In this document: in pieces, positions 56,486 through 64,000 of the stretch
Position numbering within the stretch: position 1 is the first letter of the stretch
Layout of the letters: each line of letters begins with the position of its first letter
Assembly: GCF_008727755.1 (NCBI RefSeq)
Contig: NZ_CP044231.1
Span: 1,364,001 to 1,428,000 of the forward strand
Source of the DNA: Microbacterium caowuchunii
GTDB lineage: Bacteria > Actinomycetota > Actinomycetes > Actinomycetales > Microbacteriaceae
Reading direction: 5' to 3'
Length of the DNA: 64,000 nucleotides
Translations under genes and position numbers: made by a program
Notes under the pieces: model-generated
Database searches by the model: none
What the model was told of the DNA's origin: nothing
The model's input: the letters and a program-made list of their open reading frames with translations, nothing else

Positions 56486-56986
56486 ATGGCGATCGAACAC
56501 GACTTCTTCGGGCTCCTGGAGTCCGGCCCCGATGGTTCGATCTTCTGGTCGGAGAACGTGGAGTTCGGCGACCAGACGGTGACGGTTGATCTGACCGCGC
56601 CGGATCAGGACGACGTCTCGGAGGCGGCCCTCGACGTGGCGGCGTCCCTGGTGTCGTCACTCGAACAGCTCGACATGGTCGCCCGGAACGCGATGATCGC
56701 CGAACTGGACGACCGCACCAGCGAGGTCACGGAGTACATCCTGCAGCAGCAGGCCACCTACGGTGAGACGCTGCCCGGGATGCTGGTGGACCTCTCCGGC
56801 GACGTGCACGTCGACGTGATCAGGTCGATGCAGCTGACGAGCCTGACGATCCTCGCCGACGAGCACGGCGGCGCGGACCCGTTCGCCGTGCTGGAGTACG
56901 CGCTCGACGCCGATGAGACCGACGACGTGCTCCTGGTCAACCTGGACTCCGACGGGGGCGTCCAGTCGGTCACCAGCGCGGACTGA
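56486..56986 (+). CDS. DUF2004-family protein
   Basis: 166 residues, acidic and soluble. MAIEHDFFGLLESGPDGSIF is followed by a beta strand pattern and helices (SEAALDVAASLVSSLEQLD), typical of DUF2004 proteins, which show no known activity. It converges on the ABC transporter operon end at 57004. Confidence 0.7.
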   Translation: MAIEHDFFGLLESGPDGSIFWSENVEFGDQTVTVDLTAPDQDDVSEAALDVAASLVSSLEQLDMVARNAMIAELDDRTSEVTEYILQQQATYGETLPGMLVDLSGDVHVDVIRSMQLTSLTILADEHGGADPFAVLEYALDADETDDVLLVNLDSDGGVQSVTSAD

Positions 56987-57003
56987 GTCGTCTCGCACGT
57001 CGG

Positions 57004-58503
57004 TCAGGCCGGGGTGGCGGCGCGGATGAGTTCGCGCGTGAAGTCATGCCTCGGCGATGAGAAGACGTCCTCGACCGGACCGGCTTCGACCGTCCTGCCG
57101 TCCCGCATCACCATGACGCGATCGCTGACGCGACGCACGACGGCCAGATCGTGTGAGATGAACACCATCCCCAGCCCCGCGGTGCGCTGGAGCTCCAACA
57201 GGAGCTCCAGGATCCCGGCCTGAGTGGTGACATCGAGAGCGGACACCGGTTCGTCGCAGACGAGCAGATCCGGAGAGCCCGCCAGCGCTCGGGCGATCGC
57301 GACGCGCTGACGCTGACCGCCGGAGAGCGAGGCCGGGCGTCGGCCGAGCAACGCCGGCGGGAGACCGACCTGGCGGAGCAGATCCTCGGGCCTCTGGCCC
57401 TCGCGGCCTGCGGCGGCCCGGAGGATCCGCGCGACGGTCCACCGCGGGTCGAAGGAGCCGAGCGTGTCCTGCGGGATGAGGCGGATGCGGGGCGGGGGTG
57501 TGCCGAGGGTGACCTCTCCCCGATCGGGGCGCTCCGCGCCGATCAGGAGCCGGGCGAGTGTCGTCTTGCCGGAGCCGGACTCGCCGACCACACCGACGGT
57601 CCGTCCTGCACGGACCGTGATGCCGACGCCGTCCACCGCGGTGACCGTCCGCCCGCCCGGGGCGCGGTATCGGCGTGTGAGATCCTTCGCCTCCAGGAGG
57701 ACGCGTCCGCCGTCGGGGTCCGACGCCTCCTTCGCGCCACGCGGTATCGCGTCCACCAGTGCGCGGGTGACGGGGTGGCGGGGGTGTTCGAGCACATCAC
57801 GGGTCGCTCCCTGCTCGACGACCCGGCCGGCGTCGAGCACCGCGACGCGGTCGGCGACGCGGGAGACGACTCCGAGATCGTGACTGATGAGCACGAGCGA
57901 ACGCCCCCGGCGGGGGAGGTCACCGAGCAGCCCCAGGATGCGGGCCGCCACGGTCGCGTCGAGCGCGGTCGTGGGCTCGTCCGCCACCAGCAGCGGTGCG
58001 CCCGCGACCAGCGCCGAGGCGATCAGGACACGTTGCCGCATCCCGCCGGAAAGCTCCTCCGACCGTTGCCGCAGCCGTTGCTCGGCTCCGGGCAGCCCTG
58101 CCTCCTCGAGAGCGCGGATGACGCGCTCCCGTCGGTCCCCGCGGCGCGCGCCGCGGATCGCGAGGGCCTCGCCCACCTCCGCCTCCACCGTGCGGAGCGG
58201 GTCGAGCGACTGCAGGGCATCCTGGAGGACGAGCGAGACGGCGGTGCCCCGCATCCGGCGCCAGGCGCGCCGGGACAGACGCCGGACGTCCCGACCGTCG
58301 ATCTCGAACCGGTCGGCGGTGACACGTGCGCGGGGGTCGTCCTGGGTCAGCCCCAGGAGCGTCCGGGCGAGAACGGACTTGCCGGCCCCCGACTCGCCCA
58401 CGATCGCCAGCCGCTCACCCGGCCCGACATGCAGGTCGACGTCATCCAGCACCTTTCCCGCCCCGGGCAGGATCACCGTGAGCCCTTCCACGTGCAGTGT
58501 CAT
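57004..58503 (-). CDS. Oligopeptide/nickel-type ABC transporter, fused double ATPase
   Basis: 499 residues with two ATPase domains. First (about 1-250): GESGAGKS, LSGGMRQR, LLVADEPTTALD. Second (about 265-499): GESGSGKTT, LSGGQRQR, LLVCDEPVSALD. The OppD/OppF-type pair fused in one chain is common in actinobacteria. ATG 58503 overlaps the preceding permease stop by 4 bases. It powers import by the permeases and binding protein encoded upstream in the same operon. Confidence 0.92.
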   Translation of the reverse strand: MTLHVEGLTVILPGAGKVLDDVDLHVGPGERLAIVGESGAGKSVLARTLLGLTQDDPRARVTADRFEIDGRDVRRLSRRAWRRMRGTAVSLVLQDALQSLDPLRTVEAEVGEALAIRGARRGDRRERVIRALEEAGLPGAEQRLRQRSEELSGGMRQRVLIASALVAGAPLLVADEPTTALDATVAARILGLLGDLPRRGRSLVLISHDLGVVSRVADRVAVLDAGRVVEQGATRDVLEHPRHPVTRALVDAIPRGAKEASDPDGGRVLLEAKDLTRRYRAPGGRTVTAVDGVGITVRAGRTVGVVGESGSGKTTLARLLIGAERPDRGEVTLGTPPPRIRLIPQDTLGSFDPRWTVARILRAAAGREGQRPEDLLRQVGLPPALLGRRPASLSGGQRQRVAIARALAGSPDLLVCDEPVSALDVTTQAGILELLLELQRTAGLGMVFISHDLAVVRRVSDRVMVMRDGRTVEAGPVEDVFSSPRHDFTRELIRAATPA

Positions 58504-59342
58504 CCTCGCCCCGTTCCCCCGACGCGTCGCCCCAGCACGGTGAGGGCCGTCGCCGTCACCACGATCGCCAGTCCCGGGAAGATCGTCATCCACCACGCGC
58601 TGGAGATGTACACGCGTCCCGCGTTGAGCATGGCCCCCCACTCCGGTGAGGGCGGGAGGGCTCCGAACCCGAGGAAGCTGAGCGCACTCACCCACACCAC
58701 GGCCTGGCCGATACCGAGGGTGCCCACCCCCACGAGCGGCCAGAGGGCATTGGGGGCGATGTGTCTCGAGAACACGGACACGGGGCGTGCGCCCTCCCAG
58801 CGGGCGTAGGCGACGTAGTCGCTGCGCGCGACGCCTCGGACGCGGGCCCGCAGGATGCGGGCGTACCCCGGGGCCGTGGCCGCCCCGATCGCGAGCACGG
58901 CGGCACCCGTGCCGGGACCCATCACGGCGACCAGCAGCAGCGCCATGACGAGAGTCGGGAGGGCGAAGAGCACCTCGATGATCCGGCCGATGGCCGCATC
59001 CAGCCATCGCGGCCCGAGGCCCGCCGCGAATCCCAGCACCAGGCCGCCGCCGACGCCGATGGCGGTCGCGGCGATCCCGATCCCGACCGAGGGGGCCGTG
59101 CCGTGGACGACGCGCGTGTAGATGTCCCGCCCCGATTCGTCGGTGCCGAATGGATGCCCCCAGGAGGGCGGCTGGAAGGCGTCGGCGGGAGCGATCGCGA
59201 GCGCCGCGCCCGGAGCGAGCAACCCCGGCCACAGGGCGGCCAGCAGGAGCAGGACCAGGACCACGGCGGCGAGCAGACCGGTCGGCCCGAGCCGTGCCGC
59301 CGTGCCGCGCACCGCGAGGACGGTCGGGGCGAGGACGGTCAC
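58500..59342 (-). CDS. ABC transporter permease (DppC/OppC type)
   Basis: 280 residues from GTG 59342 (overlaps the first permease stop by 4 bases). An N-terminal helix, a GHPFGTDESGRDIYTRVVHG segment diagnostic for DppC-type permeases, about five further helices, and a FLGFGALPPSPEWGAML segment near the end are present. The frame stays open upstream, but this start gives the right fold. Confidence 0.9.
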   Translation of the reverse strand: MTVLAPTVLAVRGTAARLGPTGLLAAVVLVLLLLAALWPGLLAPGAALAIAPADAFQPPSWGHPFGTDESGRDIYTRVVHGTAPSVGIGIAATAIGVGGGLVLGFAAGLGPRWLDAAIGRIIEVLFALPTLVMALLLVAVMGPGTGAAVLAIGAATAPGYARILRARVRGVARSDYVAYARWEGARPVSVFSRHIAPNALWPLVGVGTLGIGQAVVWVSALSFLGFGALPPSPEWGAMLNAGRVYISSAWWMTIFPGLAIVVTATALTVLGRRVGGTGRG

Positions 59343-60325
59343 GATCCCACCGCCACGTCCGCAGGGGGCGAGACGACGCCCCGTCCGCGCCGGAGACGCG
59401 GATCCACCAGGAGCTCGAGGGCATCGCCGACCACGAGCACCACGATGTACACCAGGGCGACCACCACCACCGCGCCGATCACCAGGGGCACGTCGCGTTG
59501 CATGGCGCCGTCGATCAGCAGCCGGCCGAGACCAGGCCGGGCGAAGAGCGTCTCCACCACGACCGCTCCGCTGAGCAGGCTGCCGTACGCCCATCCCGAG
59601 AGGGCCAGCACCGGAAGGCTGGCGTGGCGGAGCGTGTGCCGCAGGAGCACCCGCGTCTCGGACGCGCCGCGCGAGCGCGCCGTCGTCGCGAAGGGCGCCG
59701 CGTCCGCTTCGGCGAGGGAGTCGCGCATGACCTGCGCCAGGAAGCCCGCGATCGGGATGGCGAGTGTCACGACCGGCAGCACGAGGCCCGCCGGGTCCGC
59801 CCCGCTGCTGGTGGCGGGGAGCACGCCGAGGCCGGCCGCGAACACGAGGATGAGCACGGCGCCGAGCCAGAACTGCGGCATGACGGTGGCGACCACCTCG
59901 GCGCCCCGGAGGAACACGGAGAAGGACCGCGCGACAGGACCACGAGCCGTCTGCGCGATGAGCGCGCCGGTGAGGGCGAGCGCCCACGCCAGCACCAGCG
60001 CGAGGGTCGCCAGCAGCAGGGTCGACGGCAGCTGGGCGGCGATGAGGTCCACCACGCTCTGCCTGCGGGCGTACGAATCGCCCAGTTGCATCGTCGCGAC
60101 GCGACCGAGGAGAAGCAGGTACTGCCAGATCAGTGGCTGGTCCAGCCCGTAGGTCTCCCGCGCCCGGGCGACGGCCTCCTCACCGGCCTGCGAACCGGGT
60201 CCCCCCAGGATCGCCTCCAGGGGGTCGCCCGACGCCCGCAGTGCGAAGAAGACCACGGTGGTGACGACCCAGACGACGAGCAGGGCCGAACCGATGCGGG
60301 CCATTGCCCAGCGTGCGAACCGCAT
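59339..60325 (-). CDS. ABC transporter permease (DppB/OppB type)
   Basis: 328 residues with six membrane helices; N-terminal FARWAMARIGSALLVVWVVT, ESYGLDQPL-like segment (ETYGLDQPLIWQYL) and the later RHASLPVLALSGWAYGSLLSG (conserved loop near the ATPase contact). It is coupled to the second permease (GTGA) and starts 9 bases after the binding-protein gene. Confidence 0.9.
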   Translation of the reverse strand: MRFARWAMARIGSALLVVWVVTTVVFFALRASGDPLEAILGGPGSQAGEEAVARARETYGLDQPLIWQYLLLLGRVATMQLGDSYARRQSVVDLIAAQLPSTLLLATLALVLAWALALTGALIAQTARGPVARSFSVFLRGAEVVATVMPQFWLGAVLILVFAAGLGVLPATSSGADPAGLVLPVVTLAIPIAGFLAQVMRDSLAEADAAPFATTARSRGASETRVLLRHTLRHASLPVLALSGWAYGSLLSGAVVVETLFARPGLGRLLIDGAMQRDVPLVIGAVVVVALVYIVVLVVGDALELLVDPRLRRGRGVVSPPADVAVGS

Positions 60326-60334
60326 CGGTCGGGC

Positions 60335-61978
60335 TCAGTCGCCGAGGCGGGCGTCGACGAAGGTCGGCGTCGCGACCGTGCCCAGGGTGCGGACCCCCGT
60401 CACGCCCCGGGTGAGGAAATGGTTCTGCTGGTCGTACAGGGGCAGCACCGTGCGGCTGTCCAGGATGATCCGCTGGGCCTGTGCGTACAGGTCCGCCCGC
60501 TCCTCGGCATCGCTCGTCGCGGATGCCGCATCGAGGACCGCGTCGAGCTCCGGGTCGGACAGCTGCGCGTGGTTGGCGAAGTACCCGGACGGCGCCGGGA
60601 TGATGCCGTCCGAGTGGTACAGGATGCGCAGGACGTCGGGACCGACCTTCGTGTACGGAGCGCTGACCGCCTCGTACTCGTTCGCGCCGAGTGCCGCATA
60701 CCAGGCGGAGAGGTCCATGGGGGTGAGGATGACGTCGAAGCCCACGGCAGCGGCGTTGGCCTGGATCTGCTCGAACAGGGACTGCTCCGCCGCCACCGAC
60801 TGGTTGGTGCTCACCGGGAAGCGGACGGTGAGCCGCGCACCGTCCTTGAGGCGGATGCCGTCGCTGTCCTCGTCGGTCCATCCGGCCTCGTCCAGGAGCG
60901 CTTCGGCCTCGGCGACATCGGTGCCGAACGGCTCGGGATCGGAGAACGCCAGCGGCTCGGTGCTCGCCAGCGGTGAGAAGGAGCGCTCCACGGTGCCCTG
61001 GTAGAGCGACCGGATGCCCGGCTCCGGGTCCGCGGCCAGGAGGAACGCCGTGCGCACGCGCTCATCGTCGAAGGGGGCCTGTCCCGAATTGAGTTCGATG
61101 CGGTTGACCGAGCCGGGGCGGGGGGCGTCGATGTGGGCGATGTCCTCCGATGCCTCCGCGGCGACGATGGCGTCCGGCTGGGGGTTGTCGATCACGTTGA
61201 CCTCTCCCGCGCGCAGCGCCGCCCAGCGGGTGGCGGCGTCGGGGATGAAGCGCCAGACGATCTCGTCCAGGTGGGGCGCTCCGGCATCCTCGGTGCCGCC
61301 GTCCGGGGCGACGTACGCATCGTTGCGGACCAGGGTGATCTGCTGCTGGGGCACCCACTCGTCGACGATGAACGGACCGGTGCCGACCGGGGCGGCGCAG
61401 TTTTCGTCGATGCCGCGGGCGAGCCCGGCCGGGGACTGGATGGCGGTCCACTGCTGGCTGAGGGACTCCAGCAGCGCGGAGTCCGGCGCGGAGAGGTGGA
61501 AGCGGACGTGCCCGGCATCGACGGCTTCGACCTCGCGCACCTTCTCGACGGCCAGGTAGCCCGTCGAAGAGCCCGTGTCCGGGTCCTGGAGGTGCTCGAT
61601 GTTCGCCTTCACCGCAGCGGAGTCCAGGGGAGTGCCGTCGGTGAACGCGACGTCCTCGCGCAGGGTGAAGTCCCATGTCAGCCCGTCGTCCGAGACGGTC
61701 CAGTCGGTGGCGAGCCAGGGCGTGATCTCCCCGTCCTCGTCGCGGCCGACCAGCGGCTCGAGGTACTGGGTCGAGATCAGGGCCTGGGGATAGTTGCCGC
61801 CCACATGCGGGTCGAGGCAGGTGGGCTCCGCGTCGCCCGTCGCATAGACGAGGGTGCCGCCCGACTCGGGTGCGCTCGGAGCGGGGGCGGCGCACCCAGC
61901 CAGCGCGAGGAGCCCGGCGAGGGAGACGGCGAGGAGAGGCAGGGTGCGACGGTGGTGGGCCGTGGGGGCGCTGTGCAT
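60335..61978 (-). CDS. ABC transporter solute-binding lipoprotein (SBP_bac_5 family)
   Basis: 547 residues. A signal peptide with lipobox LLALAGC (Cys near 29), then a family-5 extracellular binding protein: GGTLVYATGDAEPTCLDPHVGG, WTVSDDGLTWDFTLREDVAFTDG in outline, and C-terminal DSRTVLPLYDQQNHFLTRGV. Ligands in this family are peptides, nickel or other; specificity cannot be judged. It is the first gene of the importer operon and is divergent from a TetR gene. Confidence 0.92.
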   Translation of the reverse strand: MHSAPTAHHRRTLPLLAVSLAGLLALAGCAAPAPSAPESGGTLVYATGDAEPTCLDPHVGGNYPQALISTQYLEPLVGRDEDGEITPWLATDWTVSDDGLTWDFTLREDVAFTDGTPLDSAAVKANIEHLQDPDTGSSTGYLAVEKVREVEAVDAGHVRFHLSAPDSALLESLSQQWTAIQSPAGLARGIDENCAAPVGTGPFIVDEWVPQQQITLVRNDAYVAPDGGTEDAGAPHLDEIVWRFIPDAATRWAALRAGEVNVIDNPQPDAIVAAEASEDIAHIDAPRPGSVNRIELNSGQAPFDDERVRTAFLLAADPEPGIRSLYQGTVERSFSPLASTEPLAFSDPEPFGTDVAEAEALLDEAGWTDEDSDGIRLKDGARLTVRFPVSTNQSVAAEQSLFEQIQANAAAVGFDVILTPMDLSAWYAALGANEYEAVSAPYTKVGPDVLRILYHSDGIIPAPSGYFANHAQLSDPELDAVLDAASATSDAEERADLYAQAQRIILDSRTVLPLYDQQNHFLTRGVTGVRTLGTVATPTFVDARLGD

Positions 61979-62001
61979 GGTGTGCCTTTGCTGTGGGAGA
62001 C

Positions 62002-62026
62002 GGACCGTACTTTATGGATGCGGTCC
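62002..62026. promoter_or_regulatory. Candidate operator between the ABC importer and TetR genes
   Basis: GGACCG (62002-62007) and CGGTCC (62021-62026) form an inverted repeat with a 13-base spacer, AT-rich in the middle, in the 104-base divergent region. Place and symmetry fit a TetR-type operator. Confidence 0.4.
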
Positions 62027-62082
62027 AACAAATCGAGTCTAGGGGTCCTCAGGGGGTGTCGGCCGCTCCGTAAGCTGGGTGC

Positions 62083-62640
62083 GTGTCCGCATCCGCCCGC
62101 CCCGGTCGTCCGCGCGCCTCCTCGCGTGAGACGATCGCCGAGGCCGCCAGCGAACTGTTCCTGGAGCAGGGTTACGACGCGACCTCCATCGCCGACATCA
62201 CCCGTCGCGCCGGCGTCTCTCGTTCCAGCTTCTTCAACTACTTCGCCGGCAAGGTCGACGTGCTCTGGACCCGCTTCGACGAGCGGATCCGGGTGGCGGA
62301 GGACCTGCTCCGCACGCCGGAGGTGACGGTCCGCGACGCGCTGTCCGCCCTCGCGGACGGTCTCGTCCCGGACACGCTCGCCCTCGCGATCACGAACGCG
62401 GAGGCCATGGGGGTCGCCGCCGAGCTCGCCCGCGACCGGGCCCTCCGGCAGGCCCGCCTGCAGAACGCCGTGGCCGAACGCCTCCGTGCCGAAGGAACAT
62501 CGTCCCTGGAGTCCGAGGTGCGGGGAGCGGCCTATGCCGCGGCGGTGCTGGCCGCCGTCTGGGCCTGGGCGGACAGGACGGGTGACGACACCTCGCTGGA
62601 GGGGGTTCTCGCCGACGCCCTCGAGCTCGCCGCGCGCTGA
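62083..62640 (+). CDS. TetR-family transcriptional regulator
   Basis: 185 residues from GTG 62083. The N-terminal HTH (about 15-60) reads TIAEAASELFLEQGYDATSI then ADITRRAGVSRSSFFNYFAGK. The C-terminal ligand domain is helical and not specific. It is divergent from the oligopeptide-type ABC operon, its likely target. Confidence 0.9.
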   Translation: MSASARPGRPRASSRETIAEAASELFLEQGYDATSIADITRRAGVSRSSFFNYFAGKVDVLWTRFDERIRVAEDLLRTPEVTVRDALSALADGLVPDTLALAITNAEAMGVAAELARDRALRQARLQNAVAERLRAEGTSSLESEVRGAAYAAAVLAAVWAWADRTGDDTSLEGVLADALELAAR

Positions 62641-62668
62641 CCGGCGGGATCCGCGCGCGTTCGCCGGA

Positions 62669-62691
62669 CCCGCCGACGGCGCATCGGCGGG
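62669..62691 (+). terminator. Terminator hairpin after the TetR gene
   Basis: CCCGCCGA (62669-62676) pairs with TCGGCGGG (62684-62691), 8 pairs and a 7-base loop, in the gap before ffh. Confidence 0.6.
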
Positions 62692-62735
62692 GATGCCCCG
62701 GACTCGTCCGCCGCTCAGCGTAGAATCGGGGAATC

Positions 62736-64000
62736 ATGGCGACTTTCGGCACTCTCTCCGACCGGCTCACCGAGACCTTCCGCAATCTGCGCACGAAGGG
62801 CAAGCTCACCGCGGCGGACGTGGACGGCACCGTCCGCGAGATCCGCCGCGCGCTGTTGGACGCGGATGTCGCCCTTCCGGTCGTGAAGGAGTTCACCGGC
62901 AAGGTCCGTGAGCGGGCGCTGGGCGACGAGGTCAACCGTGCACTCAACCCGGCCCAGCAGGTCGTGCAGATCGTCAACGAGGAGCTGGTGGCGATCCTCG
63001 GCGGGGAGCAGCGGCGTCTGCGGTTCGCGAAGACGCCCCCGACGGTGATCATGCTCGCGGGCCTCCAGGGATCCGGGAAGACGACGTTCGCCGGCAAGCT
63101 CGCCCGGCTGCTCGAGAAGGAGGGGCACACGCCCCTGCTCATCGCGGCGGACCTCCAGCGCCCGAACGCGGTCAACCAGCTCCAGGTCGTCGCCGAGCGC
63201 GCCGGCGCGGCCGTGTACGCCCCGGAGCCCGGCAACGGTGTCGGCGACCCGGTCAAGGTCGCGCGCGACGGCGTCGAGTACGCCAAGCGCCAGTTGCACG
63301 ACATCGTCATCATCGACACGGCCGGACGGCTCGGCGTCGATGAGGAGCTCATGAAGCAGGCCGCCGACATCCGGCGCGCCACGGACCCCGACGAGGTCCT
63401 CTTCGTCATCGACGCGATGATCGGTCAGGACGCCGTGAACACCGCCAAGGCGTTCCAGGAGGGCGTCGACTTCACCGGAGTCGTGCTCTCCAAACTCGAC
63501 GGCGACGCGCGCGGTGGTGCCGCGCTGTCGGTGGCATCCGTCACCGGCCGTCCCATCATCTACGCCTCCACCGGCGAGGGCCTGGAGGATCTCGAGCCCT
63601 TCCACCCGGACCGCATGGCCAGCCGCATCCTCGATCTCGGTGACATCCTCACCCTGATCGAGCAGGCGCAGCAGGCGTTCGACGAGACCGAAGCCATGAA
63701 GATGGCGGAGAAGCTCGCGACGGAGCAGTTCACGCTGGAGGACTTCCTCGAGCAGCTGCAGCAGATGAAGAAGATGGGCTCGATGAAGAAGATGCTCGGG
63801 ATGCTCCCGGGCATGGGCCAGATGAAACAGCAGCTCGACGGTTTCGACGAGCGCGAGATCGACCGCACCGAGGCGATCATCCGTTCGATGACGCCGGGGG
63901 AGCGCCGCAACCCGAAGATCCTGAACGGATCCCGTCGCCTGCGCATCGCGAAGGGCTCCGGGATGACGGTCACCGACGTCAACCAGCTGGTCCAGCGCTT
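62736..64000 (+). CDS. ffh: Signal recognition particle protein Ffh (3' end outside window)
   Basis: 421 residues visible; the gene runs off the right edge. N domain (1-90), GTPase G1 GLQGSGKTTFAGKLA (about 107-121), DTAGRLGVDEELM, SKLDGDARGG, then a Met-rich M domain (about 320 on) with KKMGSMKKMLGMLPGMGQMK and the GSRRLRIAKGSG RNA-binding helix. It binds signal sequences on ribosomes and works with FtsY. ATG 62736 gives the standard MATFGTLSDRL start. Confidence 0.95.
   Translation, partial: MATFGTLSDRLTETFRNLRTKGKLTAADVDGTVREIRRALLDADVALPVVKEFTGKVRERALGDEVNRALNPAQQVVQIVNEELVAILGGEQRRLRFAKTPPTVIMLAGLQGSGKTTFAGKLARLLEKEGHTPLLIAADLQRPNAVNQLQVVAERAGAAVYAPEPGNGVGDPVKVARDGVEYAKRQLHDIVIIDTAGRLGVDEELMKQAADIRRATDPDEVLFVIDAMIGQDAVNTAKAFQEGVDFTGVVLSKLDGDARGGAALSVASVTGRPIIYASTGEGLEDLEPFHPDRMASRILDLGDILTLIEQAQQAFDETEAMKMAEKLATEQFTLEDFLEQLQQMKKMGSMKKMLGMLPGMGQMKQQLDGFDEREIDRTEAIIRSMTPGERRNPKILNGSRRLRIAKGSGMTVTDVNQLVQR

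Overview
The window reads as a stretch of chromosome from a high-GC actinobacterium, most likely Microbacterium or a close relative in Microbacteriaceae. This rests on strong G/C bias at third codon positions, frequent GTG starts, 4-base ATGA/GTGA gene overlaps, a zinc-free L32 protein, and the order leuCD-murA-plsC-gpsA-ddl-DUF3515-thiL followed by recG-coaD-DUF177-rpmF-rnc-mutM-smc-ftsY-ffh. The genus is an inference from protein character and gene order; no database was searched. No rRNA, CRISPR array, insertion sequence or prophage was seen.

Left part (1-13.7 kb): a fructose PTS operon (DeoR regulator, 1-phosphofructokinase, EIIABC, HPr) ends at a strong bidirectional hairpin. A metallo-beta-lactamase-fold hydrolase and tRNA-Glu(CTC) follow. 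The complete Kdp potassium system lies on the minus strand: a 27-codon small membrane ORF, kdpF, kdpA, kdpB, kdpC, kdpD and kdpE. The first three are coupled by stop/start overlaps, as are kdpD and kdpE, while kdpA and kdpB are two bases apart.

Middle part (13.7-35.6 kb) is accessory and patchy. It holds a MerR regulator, a membrane-anchored carboxylesterase, a shortened glutaminase with a STAS-like tail, and several alpha/beta hydrolases. A two-component flavin monooxygenase (oxygenase plus flavin reductase) is divergent from a LysR regulator and lies near a solitary branched-chain-type solute-binding lipoprotein. A large LuxR regulator without an ATPase domain, a second MBL hydrolase whose tail is built from DNA repeats, a cupin lipoprotein, NADP-type glutamate dehydrogenase, an ECF sigma factor with a DUF4349 membrane protein, and TerC complete the region. 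Several strong intergenic inverted repeats occur here.

Right part (35.6-64 kb) is mostly conserved housekeeping. A candidate leucine attenuator with a 14-codon leader peptide precedes leuCD; cell-wall and phospholipid genes, thiamine phosphate kinase, rsmD, recG, coaD, rpmF, rnc, mutM, smc, ftsY and ffh follow. Two accessory blocks interrupt it on the minus strand. One is a small-peptide/small-protein/GNAT cluster with a near-consensus promoter (50.1-51.9 kb). The other is an oligopeptide-type ABC importer operon divergent from a TetR gene (57.0-62.6 kb), which separates ftsY from ffh. The DeoR gene is cut by the left edge and ffh by the right edge.
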